Origin: Prochlorococcus sp. AG-363-P08
GTDB lineage: Bacteria; Cyanobacteriota; Cyanobacteriia; PCC-6307; Cyanobiaceae
NCBI GenBank assembly: GCA_003278195.1
Contig: QCGE01000007.1
Location: 21,350 to 85,349 of the forward strand
Length of the DNA stretch: 64,000 nucleotides
Direction of reading: 5' to 3'
Shown piece by piece: positions 37,795-49,218 of the stretch; the first letter of the stretch is position 1; the number at the start of each line of letters is the position of its first letter. Below the pieces are notes generated by a model. The model had not been told where the DNA came from and did no database searches. It saw nothing but the letters and a program-made list of their open reading frames with translations. Made by a program: the position numbers and the translations under genes.

Positions 37795-38898
37795 ATGAAC
37801 TACCAAGATTCAATAAAGTCTCAATTAGAAGCCCCTAAACACTGTCTAAATAAATCTATAGGTGTTGTGTTTGGTGGCATAAGTGGAGAACACGACGTAT
37901 CAATTAAATCGGCATTAACTGTAATTAATGCACTGAACATAGGAGCAAACAAAGACCTCTTTAAAGTCTTACCTATATATATTGATATACAAGGGCAATG
38001 GTGGGGACAAGATATTGCTGAAAAGGCCCTCAAGAAAGGATCAAAATTAGAGTTAGATTCTTTGCCAGGGTCATCTAAGGAAATAGGTCTAAAGAGTTTT
38101 CCAATAGAAATCAAAAACGTCGACATATGGTATCCGGTTCTTCATGGTCCAAATGGGGAAGATGGGACAATTCAAGGTCTTTTTACTTTGATGAATAAAC
38201 CTTTTGTTGGTTCTGGAGTTCTTAGCTCCGCTTTAGGAATGGACAAACTAGCTATGAAAGCAGCCTTCAAAGAAGCTGGTTTGTCGCAGGTCCCTTATAA
38301 GGGCATAAGTACAAAAGATATAAGAGAAGAAAAAAGCCTGGAGGAAATCATCAAAAGAATTGAATGCGAACTGGAATACCCGTATTTTGTGAAGCCTGCA
38401 AATCTTGGATCCTCGGTTGGAATTAGCAAAGTTAAAAATAAAATAGAACTGATAAATGGATTAAAAAAAGCAAGTGAATATGACAACAGATTAGTCGTTG
38501 AGCAAGGAGTGCTAGCAAGAGAGCTCGAATGCGGAGTACTTGGGAAAAGTAAAATGAGAGCTTCTGTTGTCGGAGAGATAAGCTTTACGGGAGAGTGGTA
38601 TGACTACGAAACAAAATATTCAGAAGGGACTAGCCAACCAATTATTCCTGCCATCATAAGTGAATCTGTTGCCGAAATAGTACGCAAACAATCTATAAAA
38701 GCTTGCAATGCAATAGGCGCAGAAGGAATGGCAAGAGTAGATTTCTTTTATGACGACAAAGAGGACCGACTTTGGATCAATGAAATCAATACGCTTCCTG
38801 GCTTTACAGAACAAAGTATGTACCCATTGTTATGGGAGGCGACAGGTGTCCCACTCGAAAAGCTTGTAGCCAATCTGGTTTCTACCGCACAAGAATGA
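37795..38898 (+). CDS. ddl: D-alanine--D-alanine ligase
   Basis: ATP-grasp enzyme joining two D-Ala for peptidoglycan. GVVFGGISGEHDVSIKSA near residue 25, HGPNGEDGTIQGLF, YPYFVKPANLGSSVGISK and WINEINTLPGFTEQSMYP with metal-binding Glu/Asn. ATG at 37795 is preferred over the adjacent TTG at 37792. 367 residues is normal. It heads the division cluster ddl - orf - ftsQ - ftsZ. Confidence 0.95.
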   Translation: MNYQDSIKSQLEAPKHCLNKSIGVVFGGISGEHDVSIKSALTVINALNIGANKDLFKVLPIYIDIQGQWWGQDIAEKALKKGSKLELDSLPGSSKEIGLKSFPIEIKNVDIWYPVLHGPNGEDGTIQGLFTLMNKPFVGSGVLSSALGMDKLAMKAAFKEAGLSQVPYKGISTKDIREEKSLEEIIKRIECELEYPYFVKPANLGSSVGISKVKNKIELINGLKKASEYDNRLVVEQGVLARELECGVLGKSKMRASVVGEISFTGEWYDYETKYSEGTSQPIIPAIISESVAEIVRKQSIKACNAIGAEGMARVDFFYDDKEDRLWINEINTLPGFTEQSMYPLLWEATGVPLEKLVANLVSTAQE

Positions 38899-38946
38899 AA
38901 AATCCAAACAAACAATCACTGAATTCTTCGCTCTCTTAACCTGAAA

Positions 38947-39357
38947 ATGATCCACGGTCTGCTCTGGTTACCACTTCTACTAGCTTTTGTGCTTTTAACA
39001 GCATTGGGATGGCTGGAAAGACGTAGACAAAACTTGTTTAGAAGCTGGGCGAAAGGGTCTGAGATTTCTAAATTGGATAGCTCTGGCGCAGCTCGTCTTA
39101 AAGAAGGCATACTCACTTGGAGCAGCTTTGAGGCCGGCAGCTTTCAAGAGAAGGGAGATTTTGAGGTTAAGCAACTAGAACTTGTTGAGTTAATGGCACT
39201 TACTTCTGGAGAAGCCCCCCTAACAGAAGAATCTCAGGGCAGATGCCGAATAAGACTTGTTGGGAACGGGAAAGAAATGGATGTACCCTTTACTGATGCA
39301 GAACGTGCTCGCTCATGGATGGATCAACTCATGTCTAAATCACGCTGTGAATTGTGA
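38947..39357 (+). CDS. Conserved hypothetical membrane-anchored protein of the ddl-ftsQ cluster
   Basis: A 136-residue protein with one N-terminal membrane helix (LLWLPLLLAFVLLTALGWLE, residues 5-24), then a basic stretch ERRRQNLFRSWAKGSE and a soluble beta-rich domain with GRCRIRLVGNGKEMDVPF and ERARSWMDQLMSK. Its stop overlaps the GTG start of ftsQ by four bases, so it is probably co-translated with division genes. The position is suggestive of a role in envelope or division; no family function known to me. Confidence 0.75.
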   Translation: MIHGLLWLPLLLAFVLLTALGWLERRRQNLFRSWAKGSEISKLDSSGAARLKEGILTWSSFEAGSFQEKGDFEVKQLELVELMALTSGEAPLTEESQGRCRIRLVGNGKEMDVPFTDAERARSWMDQLMSKSRCEL

Positions 39358-40196
39358 CGGAATCAGATAGAGAAGAAACTTCTTCTCGCAGTAATGAACA
39401 AAAAGCAAAAGGAGGCAAAAAGCAAGTCCTGACTGAAAAAATTGAAAAGCTTATTAATATATGGAGATGCCTTTTCTATTCAACGGTGTCTGGAAGTATG
39501 TTATGGCTGATAATGTTAAATGGATGGCATCCAATCAACCAAGAGGATATTGAGATTAAAGGAAGTAAAAATATCAAAATTAAAACCATTATTAATGAAT
39601 CTGGAATATCACTACCGCAGACTCTTTTAAGCTTGGATCCAAGAAAATTTGAAAAAGAAATTATGAGAACTTTACCAGTAGATGTTGCTCATGTCAGAAG
39701 ATATTTGATGCCTCCCAGTCTTGAGATATATCTTCAAGAAAAAAAGCCAATCGCATATGCGACAAAAAGGAAAGGAAAGCTCAAAGAAAAGGGTTTGTTA
39801 GATAAAAATGCAGATTGGATAGAAAACAAATTCTCAAAAAACCTTCAAACACCCCCAAGCTCGATATATGTAGAAGGTTGGATGCCGAGTCGTAAAAAGA
39901 GAATTTCAACAATTTTCAGCTATATGGATCAACTGGGCGCCCCTATCAAAACAATCATGTTTTCTTCGAATGGAGAGCTAGACCTAGAAACACAAAACCT
40001 GGGAATAATCCAACTTGGTCCAAACAGTGGAAAACTCATTAGCCAGCTAAAGGCCATAGCTCAACTAAGCAGAAATCTCCCAACAAAGTTCCTTAACAAG
40101 CCAGGTATGAGAATCGATATGAGTGATCCTGCTAAACCAGAATTACAATTTTCAAGCCCCAACAGCTCTACAAAATACGAAAGCAACCAACCTTGA
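39354..40196 (+). CDS. ftsQ: Cell division protein FtsQ (POTRA domain)
   Basis: Bitopic divisome protein. Charged N-terminus (residues 1-38), one membrane helix WRCLFYSTVSGSMLWLIMLN (about 37-56), then the POTRA domain IEIKGSKNIKIKTIINESG and the FtsQ/DivIB domain with MPPSLEIYLQEKKPIAYA. GTG start at 39354 overlaps the previous stop. 280 residues fits. Identification also rests on its position between ddl and ftsZ. Confidence 0.9.
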   Translation: MTESDREETSSRSNEQKAKGGKKQVLTEKIEKLINIWRCLFYSTVSGSMLWLIMLNGWHPINQEDIEIKGSKNIKIKTIINESGISLPQTLLSLDPRKFEKEIMRTLPVDVAHVRRYLMPPSLEIYLQEKKPIAYATKRKGKLKEKGLLDKNADWIENKFSKNLQTPPSSIYVEGWMPSRKKRISTIFSYMDQLGAPIKTIMFSSNGELDLETQNLGIIQLGPNSGKLISQLKAIAQLSRNLPTKFLNKPGMRIDMSDPAKPELQFSSPNSSTKYESNQP

Positions 40197-40329
40197 AACT
40201 TCTTCAAGAAACTTGGATTCGTTAACTAAGGGTTGCAGAAGCTATCAAAAATAGGAACGATATTGAAAATCCAAACAAAATGTTCTTTCAAGGACATAAT
40301 GCTCCAAAATTCAGCCCTTATTACTTGAT

Positions 40330-41451
40330 ATGGAGATGGTGAGCGGAAACAGATCCAGCTCCATGCAGAGCTCAGGGATTAGTCCAAGTCAATCTGCCCG
40401 GATTGAAGTCATTGGAGTAGGTGGAGGAGGCAGCAATGCTGTAAATCGAATGATTCAGAGTGACCTTGAAGGGGTCGCTTACAGAGTTCTCAATACAGAT
40501 GCTCAAGCCCTGCTTCAATCCGCAGCCAAAAACCGAGTTCAATTAGGTGAGACTCTCACTAGGGGCTTAGGTGCAGGAGGCAATCCAAGTATTGGCCAAA
40601 AGGCTGCTGAAGAATCAAGAGCAGAACTTCAACAAGCCCTAGAAGGTGCAGATCTAGTCTTCATTGCTGCAGGAATGGGGGGTGGAACTGGAACAGGTGC
40701 AGCACCAGTAGTAGCCGAAGTCGCCAAAGAAAGTGGCGCTTTAACAGTTGGGATCGTCACAAAACCTTTTGGGTTTGAAGGACGTCGACGAATGAGACAA
40801 GCCGACGAAGGTATAGCCAGACTGGCTGAAAACGTAGATACCTTGATAGTCATTCCCAATGACAGACTAAAAGATGTCATTTCTGGAGCACCATTACAGG
40901 AGGCCTTTAGAAACGCTGATGACGTCTTGAGAATGGGAGTCAAAGGGATAAGCGACATAATCACTTGCCCAGGTTTAGTAAATGTCGATTTTGCTGATGT
41001 TCGTTCAGTAATGACGGAGGCAGGAACAGCTTTACTTGGCATAGGTATGGGATCAGGAAGATCACGTGCCTTAGAGGCAGCCCAAGCAGCTATAAACAGC
41101 CCCCTTCTAGAAGCAGCTAGGATTGATGGTGCTAAAGGATGTGTAATAAATATCAGTGGAGGAAAGGACATGACGCTCGAAGACATGACCTCAGCCTCAG
41201 AAGTCATATATGACGTTGTTGATCCAGAAGCAAACATTATTGTTGGAGCTGTGGTCGACGAGGCACTAGAAGGAGAAGTACAGGTAACAGTTATCGCAAC
41301 AGGGTTCCAAAGCAATCAACCCTATAGAACTGAAAAAGGAAGAAATAAAATTTCTAGTAATACAAACAGAAGAAATGACATTAAAGAACCTGGTGCAAGT
41401 ATTCCTGAATTCTTACGACGCCGCCAACAAAGGAAAGAAGACGAAAACTAA
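40330..41451 (+). CDS. ftsZ: Cell division protein FtsZ
   Basis: Tubulin-like GTPase that forms the Z ring. [17 protein letters not shown] near residue 28, tubulin signature [17 protein letters not shown] near residue 117, and catalytic loop [11 protein letters not shown] near residue 218. C-terminal tail ends [14 protein letters not shown], with PEFLRRR as the conserved peptide for partners such as Ftn2 and SepF. 373 residues. A 133-base gap from ftsQ probably holds its own promoter. Confidence 0.98.
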   Translation: MEMVSGNRSSSMQSSGISPSQSARIEVIGVGGGGSNAVNRMIQSDLEGVAYRVLNTDAQALLQSAAKNRVQLGETLTRGLGAGGNPSIGQKAAEESRAELQQALEGADLVFIAAGMGGGTGTGAAPVVAEVAKESGALTVGIVTKPFGFEGRRRMRQADEGIARLAENVDTLIVIPNDRLKDVISGAPLQEAFRNADDVLRMGVKGISDIITCPGLVNVDFADVRSVMTEAGTALLGIGMGSGRSRALEAAQAAINSPLLEAARIDGAKGCVINISGGKDMTLEDMTSASEVIYDVVDPEANIIVGAVVDEALEGEVQVTVIATGFQSNQPYRTEKGRNKISSNTNRRNDIKEPGASIPEFLRRRQQRKEDEN

Positions 41452-41476
41452 TTATTAGAGTCTTAAAAGTTTGGGT

Positions 41477-41570
41477 GACCCGGAATCCACGCCTGCTTCG
41501 AGCATCCCATTTGGCTGCTACCTTCCGGTCCTGACCAGGTTTGGGCGTCGAGGCTGCATGGGCCCGAGTC
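41477..41570 (-). ncRNA. ffs: Signal recognition particle RNA (4.5S type)
   Basis: The minus strand has the SRP domain IV core GGTCAGGACCGGAAGGTAGC in a long hairpin closed by GACTCGG and CCGGGTC at the ends. This matches the bacterial small SRP RNA bound by Ffh (gene at 12414). Ends may be off by a few bases. It lies between ftsZ and panB. Confidence 0.92.
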
Positions 41571-41617
41571 CGTCAAATGCTAGCAATGCATCAAAAAAGT
41601 TTGAATAAACAAGAAAA

Positions 41618-42388
41618 ATGCGCACAAGTGACTTACTCCAGTTCAAGAAAGAAAACAGGCAAATTACAGTCCTTACGGCATGGGACTCCATTTCATCTTC
41701 AATAGTCGAAGCTGCTGGTACTGATGTAGTCCTTGTAGGAGACTCCTTATCAATGGTTGTTCTTGGACATTCCACAACCTTGCCAGTGACCTTGGACGAG
41801 ATGCTGCATCATGCACAAGCAGTAGGACGTGGTTTTTCTAAACCCTTAAACGACCAGCCCCTAGTAATTTGTGACCTCCCTTTTTTGAGTTATCAATGCG
41901 GAGAAGATGAGGCAACTGCTGCTGCAGGAAAACTCCTAAAGCATTCCTGTACAGCTGCCGTGAAATTAGAAGGGGCTGAGCCCGAAGTTCTCGTGGTCAT
42001 TGAGCGTTTAGTAAGAATGGGAATTCCTGTCATGGGACATTTAGGACTAACGCCTCAATCAGTTCATAAAACTGGCTACCAGCAACAGGCAAAGGATTCA
42101 TTTAGCCAAGATCAATTAATCAAAAAGGCTGAGCAACTTCAAGAAGCTGGTTGTTTTTCTTTGGTGATAGAACATGTCCCTTCTAAACTTGGTAGTCATT
42201 TAAAAAATCAATTAAAAATTCCTGTAATAGGAATTGGAGCAGGCAGCGATTGCGATGGACAAGTAAGAGTTACGGCTGATTTACTTGGTCTTACAACGAA
42301 CCAACCTCCCTTTAGCCCCAAAATAATTCCTGGTCGAGAAATGTTTATCAATGTCCTCAATAATTGGGTGGAGAAACAGCGTTCTTAG
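41618..42388 (+). CDS. panB: 3-methyl-2-oxobutanoate hydroxymethyltransferase
   Basis: First enzyme of pantothenate synthesis, adding a hydroxymethyl group from methylene-THF to ketoisovalerate. [20 protein letters not shown] and [20 protein letters not shown] near residue 42, [32 protein letters not shown] and [20 protein letters not shown]. 256 residues is normal. Its 3' end overlaps the convergent hemW by 32 bases. ilvC, which supplies the branched-chain keto acid path, is in the same window. Confidence 0.96.
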   Translation: MRTSDLLQFKKENRQITVLTAWDSISSSIVEAAGTDVVLVGDSLSMVVLGHSTTLPVTLDEMLHHAQAVGRGFSKPLNDQPLVICDLPFLSYQCGEDEATAAAGKLLKHSCTAAVKLEGAEPEVLVVIERLVRMGIPVMGHLGLTPQSVHKTGYQQQAKDSFSQDQLIKKAEQLQEAGCFSLVIEHVPSKLGSHLKNQLKIPVIGIGAGSDCDGQVRVTADLLGLTTNQPPFSPKIIPGREMFINVLNNWVEKQRS

Positions 42389-43622
42389 GCAAAGATTCCC
42401 ACCAAGAAACAACCTCGGATAAAACGTGATTACTAATAGCCATTCCAACTGGTTGACTTAGCCTTACTCTGCCTCCAATTCGTTCAATCCAGCCATTTGT
42501 AAAGGCCTCGCACCAACGTATTTCTAAAGCAGAAAGATACACCTTGCTTTGCTTACTATCCCATCCCCAACTGTTAGCAATCTCAGAAAGATCAATACCT
42601 TCTCTTCGTCTTAACCCAAGTATCAATCTTTCATCTAAAGGAAAATAATTTGAATTGAAGCTCAACAATGATCGATCAGGACCAAACTCAATTTGTCGAC
42701 ATATCCAATCTCTATACCCTTCTCTTGTTCTTGGTCGAATAAGCCTTCTTCCCCAAGGAGCACTAGTAGAGCCTTGTCCAAAAGCCCACCACCCTGCTCC
42801 ACTCCAATAAACTCGATTATGTCTAGAAGCATGTCCAGGCAGTGCGTAATTAGATATCTCATATCTTGAAAAGCCAGCATCCTGAAGTATTTCACTGGTG
42901 ATATCCATTGCATCAGCTGCTTCATCGTCACTTGGAAGATTAAGTTCACCACGATCCTTTCTCCAAGCAAAGACTGTCCCTGGCTCAATTGAAAGGTCAT
43001 AAATAGATAGGTGTGGCGCTCTAGTAGTTATGGCTTCAGAAAGCTGCTCTCTCCATCCATCTAAATGTTGTCCAGGTGGATTCTGAATTAAATCAAGACT
43101 CCAGGTCTTGATTTGCCCTATTGACTTCGCATTGTCGAGCCATTTACATGCTTCTAAAATATCTTCCCTTCGATGTCGTCTGCCAAGTGTTTGCAAGATC
43201 TCATCATCGAAACTCTGACAACCAAGGCTTACCCTATTGATTCCGACATTTAAAAACCTTTCTAAATGCTCTAAATCAAAACTTGCAGGGTCCATCTCGA
43301 TAGTCAATTCAGCTCCAGGTTGGATTCCAAAATGATTCTTTAGATGCTCCACAAGACCCTTAACTTGTTCAGCTGTAAGCAAAGAAGGCGTCCCCCCACC
43401 GATATAGATAGTTGACAAAGGTGGGCCCTTGGGTGCAATTAAGATCTCTTTGTGTAAGAGTTTCAAATAAGCCTTAATGGATGAACTCCCTGGACCTTGC
43501 TCACCTCCTGCCCCGTCTCCCAAAGGAACAACAGCAAAGTCGCAGTAAAAACAACGCCTATGACAAAAAGGGATGTGAAGATAAACACTTCTGGGAGCCC
43601 ATCCTTTAATGGAAGGTTTCAT
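42357..43622 (-). CDS. hemW: HemW/HemN-like radical SAM protein
   Basis: Radical SAM protein of the coproporphyrinogen-oxidase-like group. Cluster motif [16 protein letters not shown] (C-x3-C-x2-C) near residue 15, [12 protein letters not shown] near residue 70, [23 protein letters not shown] and the C-terminal winged-helix region. HemW types are heme chaperones rather than oxidases; the cysteine pattern C-x3-C-x2-C without the extra HemN cysteine supports this. 421 residues. Convergent overlap with panB. Confidence 0.88.
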   Translation of the reverse strand: MKPSIKGWAPRSVYLHIPFCHRRCFYCDFAVVPLGDGAGGEQGPGSSSIKAYLKLLHKEILIAPKGPPLSTIYIGGGTPSLLTAEQVKGLVEHLKNHFGIQPGAELTIEMDPASFDLEHLERFLNVGINRVSLGCQSFDDEILQTLGRRHRREDILEACKWLDNAKSIGQIKTWSLDLIQNPPGQHLDGWREQLSEAITTRAPHLSIYDLSIEPGTVFAWRKDRGELNLPSDDEAADAMDITSEILQDAGFSRYEISNYALPGHASRHNRVYWSGAGWWAFGQGSTSAPWGRRLIRPRTREGYRDWICRQIEFGPDRSLLSFNSNYFPLDERLILGLRRREGIDLSEIANSWGWDSKQSKVYLSALEIRWCEAFTNGWIERIGGRVRLSQPVGMAISNHVLSEVVSWWESLPKNAVSPPNY

Positions 43623-43718
43623 GGCTCAACCTATATACATTCGGATATATACCTGGTACATAGGACTGGCTATAGACCATGCTGCGTTAATAGTTAAAGA
43701 GGAACAGTAATTAGGACC

Positions 43719-44840
43719 ATGGTTAATCCCCTAATACTGATTCTATTTCTGATTTCTGGAGCTTTAACAGGCTGGTTTGGTCTAGGACTTGTTCCTGAAC
43801 GTTTTCTAACACTAACAAAAGACATTGAAGAATTTAGATTAATACTCTGTGGAGTAGGTGCCTTCTTAGGACTTATTACTGGTCTCGTTTTTCAAAAACT
43901 AAGGCAAAGGCTAATAAATAAAATTCGGACTATGCCTACTGATCTGCTAATCAGCAGATCAGTAGGCCTAATACTTGGTCTTTTAGTTGCTAATCTCCTT
44001 TTAGCACCAATACTTCTCTTGCCATTGCCTTGGGAAGTTATATTTTTGAAACCATTAGCTGCAATTCTCAGCAATATTTTCTTTGGTGTACTTGGCTATA
44101 GCCTCTCAGACATACATGGCCGTACTCTCTTGCGTCTTTTTAATCCAAATAGCACAGAAGCACTATTAGTTGCTGAAGGAATACTTACTCCTGCTAGCGC
44201 AAAAATCCTTGATACAAGTGTAATTATAGATGGCAGGATTCAAGGACTGCTCTCCTGTGGCGTAGTTGAAGGTCAAATAATTGTAGCCCAAAGAGTTATA
44301 GATGAATTACAACAGTTGGCCGATTCTAGCAACAATGAAAAGAGGAGTAAAGGAAGAAGAGGTTTAAGACTTTTAAGAGAATTACGTGAAGTATATACTC
44401 GTAGAATTGTTCTAAACAGTACTAAATATGAAGGAAATGGTGCCGACGATATACTTCTAAAGTTAACTGCAGATACTGGGGGGACCCTAATAACCTCTGA
44501 CTATAATCTTGCGCAGATAGCCCTACTTAAAGATCTAAAAGTTTTAAACTTAAGTGAACTAGTTTTAGCATTAAGGCCTGATGTACAACCAGGTGAAAAA
44601 TTGAAGCTCAAAATAGTTCGCGAAGGGAAAGAAGATAACCAAGGCATAGGCTACTTAGATGATGGAACCATGGTTGTTATTGAAGGAGCGAAAGATGTTA
44701 TTGGCAAACGTGTTGGTGTAGTTATCAACGGGGCCTTACAAACAAATACTGGAAGAATGATCTTTGGGAGACTTGAAAAAGAGCCACAAACATCTGATTC
44801 CGAGAATATTAATCAACCAAGGTCTACCAACACCAGCTAG
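43719..44840 (+). CDS. PIN/TRAM domain membrane protein (YacL type)
   Basis: Four N-terminal hydrophobic helices (residues 1-125), then a PIN ribonuclease-like domain beginning ILDTSVIIDGRIQGLL near residue 163 with acidic residues also in GADDILLKLTADTGG and TSDYNLAQIA, and a C-terminal TRAM domain (residues 285-350, GIGYLDDGTMVVIEGAK). This YacL architecture is common in cyanobacteria; activity is probably RNA-directed but unproven. It precedes clpR by 28 bases. A perfect 15-bp hairpin lies in the coding region at 43934-43967. Confidence 0.85.
   Translation: MVNPLILILFLISGALTGWFGLGLVPERFLTLTKDIEEFRLILCGVGAFLGLITGLVFQKLRQRLINKIRTMPTDLLISRSVGLILGLLVANLLLAPILLLPLPWEVIFLKPLAAILSNIFFGVLGYSLSDIHGRTLLRLFNPNSTEALLVAEGILTPASAKILDTSVIIDGRIQGLLSCGVVEGQIIVAQRVIDELQQLADSSNNEKRSKGRRGLRLLRELREVYTRRIVLNSTKYEGNGADDILLKLTADTGGTLITSDYNLAQIALLKDLKVLNLSELVLALRPDVQPGEKLKLKIVREGKEDNQGIGYLDDGTMVVIEGAKDVIGKRVGVVINGALQTNTGRMIFGRLEKEPQTSDSENINQPRSTNTS
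43934..43967. repeat. Perfect 15-bp inverted repeat inside the PIN/TRAM gene
   Basis: GCCTACTGATCTGCT and its exact reverse complement AGCAGATCAGTAGGC flank a four-base AATC loop. It encodes PTDLLISRSVG in the fourth-helix approach of the protein, so it is in coding sequence. Confidence 0.9.
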
Positions 44841-44868
44841 GCTCCAAAACAAGACAGCAATTTGCAAT

Positions 44869-45540
44869 ATGACGGTGTCCGCCCCCTATTACGGTGATTC
44901 AGCCGTGATGCGCACACCCCCTCCTGATCTACCATCCCTCCTACTAAAGGAAAGGATTGTTTACCTGGGGCTTCCTTTGTTTTCAGATGACGATGCCAAA
45001 AGGCAACTTGGCATGGATGTAACTGAGCTAATCATCGCCCAGTTGCTTTACTTGGAATTTGATAATGCCGAAAAACCCATCTATTTCTACATAAACTCCA
45101 CAGGAACTAGCTGGTACACAGGAGACGCTATTGGCTTTGAGACTGAAGCCTTCGCAATCTGCGACACCCTTAGTTACATAAAGCCACCGGTTCACACCAT
45201 ATGCATTGGCCAAGCAATGGGATCTGCCGCTGTAATCCTTTCTGCAGGCTCAAAAGGACAAAGGGCTTCTTTGCCACATGCATCAATAGTTCTTCACCAA
45301 CCTCGAAGCGGAGCCCAAGGCCAAGCTACTGATATTCAAATCCGAGCCAAGGAGGTACTTCATAACAAACGAACAATGCTAGAAATCCTTGCCAAAAACA
45401 CTGGGAGAAGTATTGATCAACTTTCAAAAGACTCTGACCGAATGAGTTACCTCACCCCTCAAGAAGCTGTTGAATTTGGGCTTATCGACAGGGTACTAAC
45501 CAGTCGTAAAGATTTGCCTACCTCAGCACCCTCTAGCTGA
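44869..45540 (+). CDS. clpR: ClpR, Clp protease subunit lacking catalytic Ser
   Basis: Inactive ClpP paralogue that forms the mixed ClpP3/R core. GLPLFSDDDAKRQLGMDV near residue 37, YFYINSTGTSWYTGDAIGFE near residue 73, and GQAMGSAAVILSAGSKGQR where normal ClpP has the catalytic A-S-M-G; the Ser position here is Gly. The His region LPHASIVLHQPRSG remains. ATG at 44869 (MTVSAPYYGDSA) is chosen over an extended start in the preceding gene. clpP follows 84 bases later, as in other cyanobacteria. Confidence 0.92.
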   Translation: MTVSAPYYGDSAVMRTPPPDLPSLLLKERIVYLGLPLFSDDDAKRQLGMDVTELIIAQLLYLEFDNAEKPIYFYINSTGTSWYTGDAIGFETEAFAICDTLSYIKPPVHTICIGQAMGSAAVILSAGSKGQRASLPHASIVLHQPRSGAQGQATDIQIRAKEVLHNKRTMLEILAKNTGRSIDQLSKDSDRMSYLTPQEAVEFGLIDRVLTSRKDLPTSAPSS

Positions 45541-45624
45541 GGAGAAAATTCTTTTCTACCTAAGAAGAACCTTTAGCCAACCAATCTCTTCAACAAGTCC
45601 TCTCATCCTTTCAACTTATTAGCT

Positions 45625-46227
45625 ATGCCAATTGGTACCCCGAGCGTCCCATACCGCCTTCCAGGAAGTCAGATGGAAAGATGGGTCGACATATACACAA
45701 GGCTTGGTGCTGAAAGAATTCTTTTCTTAGGTCAAGAAGTTAATGATGGAGTAGCAAATAGCCTTGTTGCCCAAATGCTTTATTTGGATTCAGAAGATAG
45801 CAGCAAGCCGATTTATCTATACATAAACTCACCAGGAGGATCTGTAACTGCAGGTTTAGCCATATACGACACAATGAAATATGTCAAAAGTGATGTAGTA
45901 ACAATTTGCGTTGGGCTTGCTGCGTCTATGGGAGCATTTCTCCTTGCTGCAGGAACAAAAGAGAAACGACTCGCCTTACCTCACAGTCGAATAATGATTC
46001 ACCAACCACTTGGTGGGACAAGTCAAAGACAGGCTAGTGATATTGAAATCGAAGCAAAAGAGATACTTCGTATCAAAGAAATGCTTAATCGCTCTATGTC
46101 TGAACTAACAGGTCAAGATTTCGAGAAAATCGAGAAGGACACAGACCGAGACTACTTTTTAAGCGCTTATGAGGCCAAAGAATATGGACTGATAGATCGT
46201 GTTATTTCTCACCCTAATGAAGCCTGA
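45625..46227 (+). CDS. clpP: ATP-dependent Clp protease proteolytic subunit (ClpP3 type)
   Basis: Serine protease subunit partnering ClpR. Catalytic Ser in [14 protein letters not shown] near residue 101, His in [14 protein letters not shown] near residue 126, and Asp in the following helix region ([19 protein letters not shown]). 200 residues, no long N-terminal extension. It lies directly behind clpR and before a 48-bp palindrome. Confidence 0.94.
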   Translation: MPIGTPSVPYRLPGSQMERWVDIYTRLGAERILFLGQEVNDGVANSLVAQMLYLDSEDSSKPIYLYINSPGGSVTAGLAIYDTMKYVKSDVVTICVGLAASMGAFLLAAGTKEKRLALPHSRIMIHQPLGGTSQRQASDIEIEAKEILRIKEMLNRSMSELTGQDFEKIEKDTDRDYFLSAYEAKEYGLIDRVISHPNEA

Positions 46228-46263
46228 CAGCCAACTTTTCAGAAACTTCAATGAATCACAAAA

Positions 46264-46311
46264 CTCATTGCCATATGAACAGGCTTTAAAGCCTGTTCAT
46301 ATGGCAATGAG
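46264..46311. repeat. 48-bp perfect palindrome between clpP and ilvC
   Basis: Positions 46264-46287 (CTCATTGCCATATGAACAGG then CTTT) are exactly reverse-complementary to 46288-46311, with no central spacer. As RNA it would form a 22-bp hairpin with a four-base loop. On the plus strand it is followed by an A-run, not a T-run, so a standard terminator for clpP is not clear; on the minus strand there is no gene to terminate. Confidence 0.92.
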
Positions 46312-46397
46312 CCATTCAAAAAAACTTCTCTGTTTTAAAAAACACTCAGCAGAATAAGCTCATTAACTAAGCTGTTTCCTCTCTTCTACCTAATTGA

Positions 46398-48415
<2,018 letters not shown>

Positions 48416-48421
48416 CTAAAT

Positions 48422-49081
48422 TCAAAATGCTCCTCTGTCCATAGGCAACAATAAGACTCCAAATGTCCTCAGTATTATGAATAAATCGAGCAAAAATGAA
48501 CTCTCTCTTGAATATCTTAGGTCAAGTTTAACTCTTTCAGTGTAACTTAAGTTATTTCTTCCGCTAACCTGCCAAAGCCCAGTCAATCCTGGACGAACGG
48601 AAGCAACTTCATCCATAAATTCACCATATCTCTGTAACTCTTGATCAACAATAGGTCTTGGTCCAACTACACTCATCTCGCCTCTTAGGACATTTATAAA
48701 TTGGGGCAGTTCGTCTAGACTAGATCTGCGAAGAAACCTCCCTATTGGTGTAATTCTTGGATCATCACGAAGTTTAAAGTCGCGCTCAAACTCCTTCCTC
48801 AATGAGGGCGATTTTTCTAAAACATTTGAGAGAACATCATCTGCATCTACACGCATAGTGCGAAATTTTATACATCCAAATCTTGTATATCTTCGTCCTA
48901 CTCTTCGTTGTATGTAAAAGACTGGTCCAGAAGAACTTAACTTAACTAATAGAGCTATAAAGATAAAAAGAGGAGAACCTAAAGTTAAAGCCAAAAATGA
49001 AAAAACTATGTCGCCAGACCGCTTTATAGGTCTGTTTACATCTCTAGATAAAAATGTATTCCAGCTGTTCAAAGGATTCAA
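48422..49081 (-). CDS. Polyprenyl-phosphate sugar-phosphate transferase (WcaJ/WbaP C-terminal type)
   Basis: Initiating transferase that loads the first sugar phosphate onto undecaprenyl phosphate for a surface polysaccharide. One N-terminal membrane helix (IVFSFLALTLGSPLFIFIAL, residues 26-45), then YIQRRVGRRYTRFGCIKFRT, FLRRSSLDELPQFINVLRGE, MSVVGPRPIV and ASVRPGLTGLWQVSGRN, the short form without the five-helix N-terminus. Convergent with cobD; starts the accessory polysaccharide region. Confidence 0.92.
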   Translation of the reverse strand: MNPLNSWNTFLSRDVNRPIKRSGDIVFSFLALTLGSPLFIFIALLVKLSSSGPVFYIQRRVGRRYTRFGCIKFRTMRVDADDVLSNVLEKSPSLRKEFERDFKLRDDPRITPIGRFLRRSSLDELPQFINVLRGEMSVVGPRPIVDQELQRYGEFMDEVASVRPGLTGLWQVSGRNNLSYTERVKLDLRYSRESSFLLDLFIILRTFGVLLLPMDRGAF

Positions 49082-49218
49082 GGGGATTTAAAGGGGTGAG
49101 AATGGATTCGCAAATTCAGTAAAGAGCCTAATCATTTTTGGGGATGCTCCATGACATGACCTGGACACTAAACCCAACGAAACAGAATCGATCCTCTTTT
49201 GATCCAGTTGAGCACCAG

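Noticed and set aside
40629..41315. 228-codon open frame antisense to ftsZ
   Set aside because: Ser/Pro/Ala-rich translation is a mirror of ftsZ codon usage; no start signal and ftsZ is unambiguous.
42357..42388. 32-base 3' overlap of convergent panB and hemW as an antisense regulatory site
   Set aside because: Short convergent overlaps are common in compact genomes; nothing else supports regulation.
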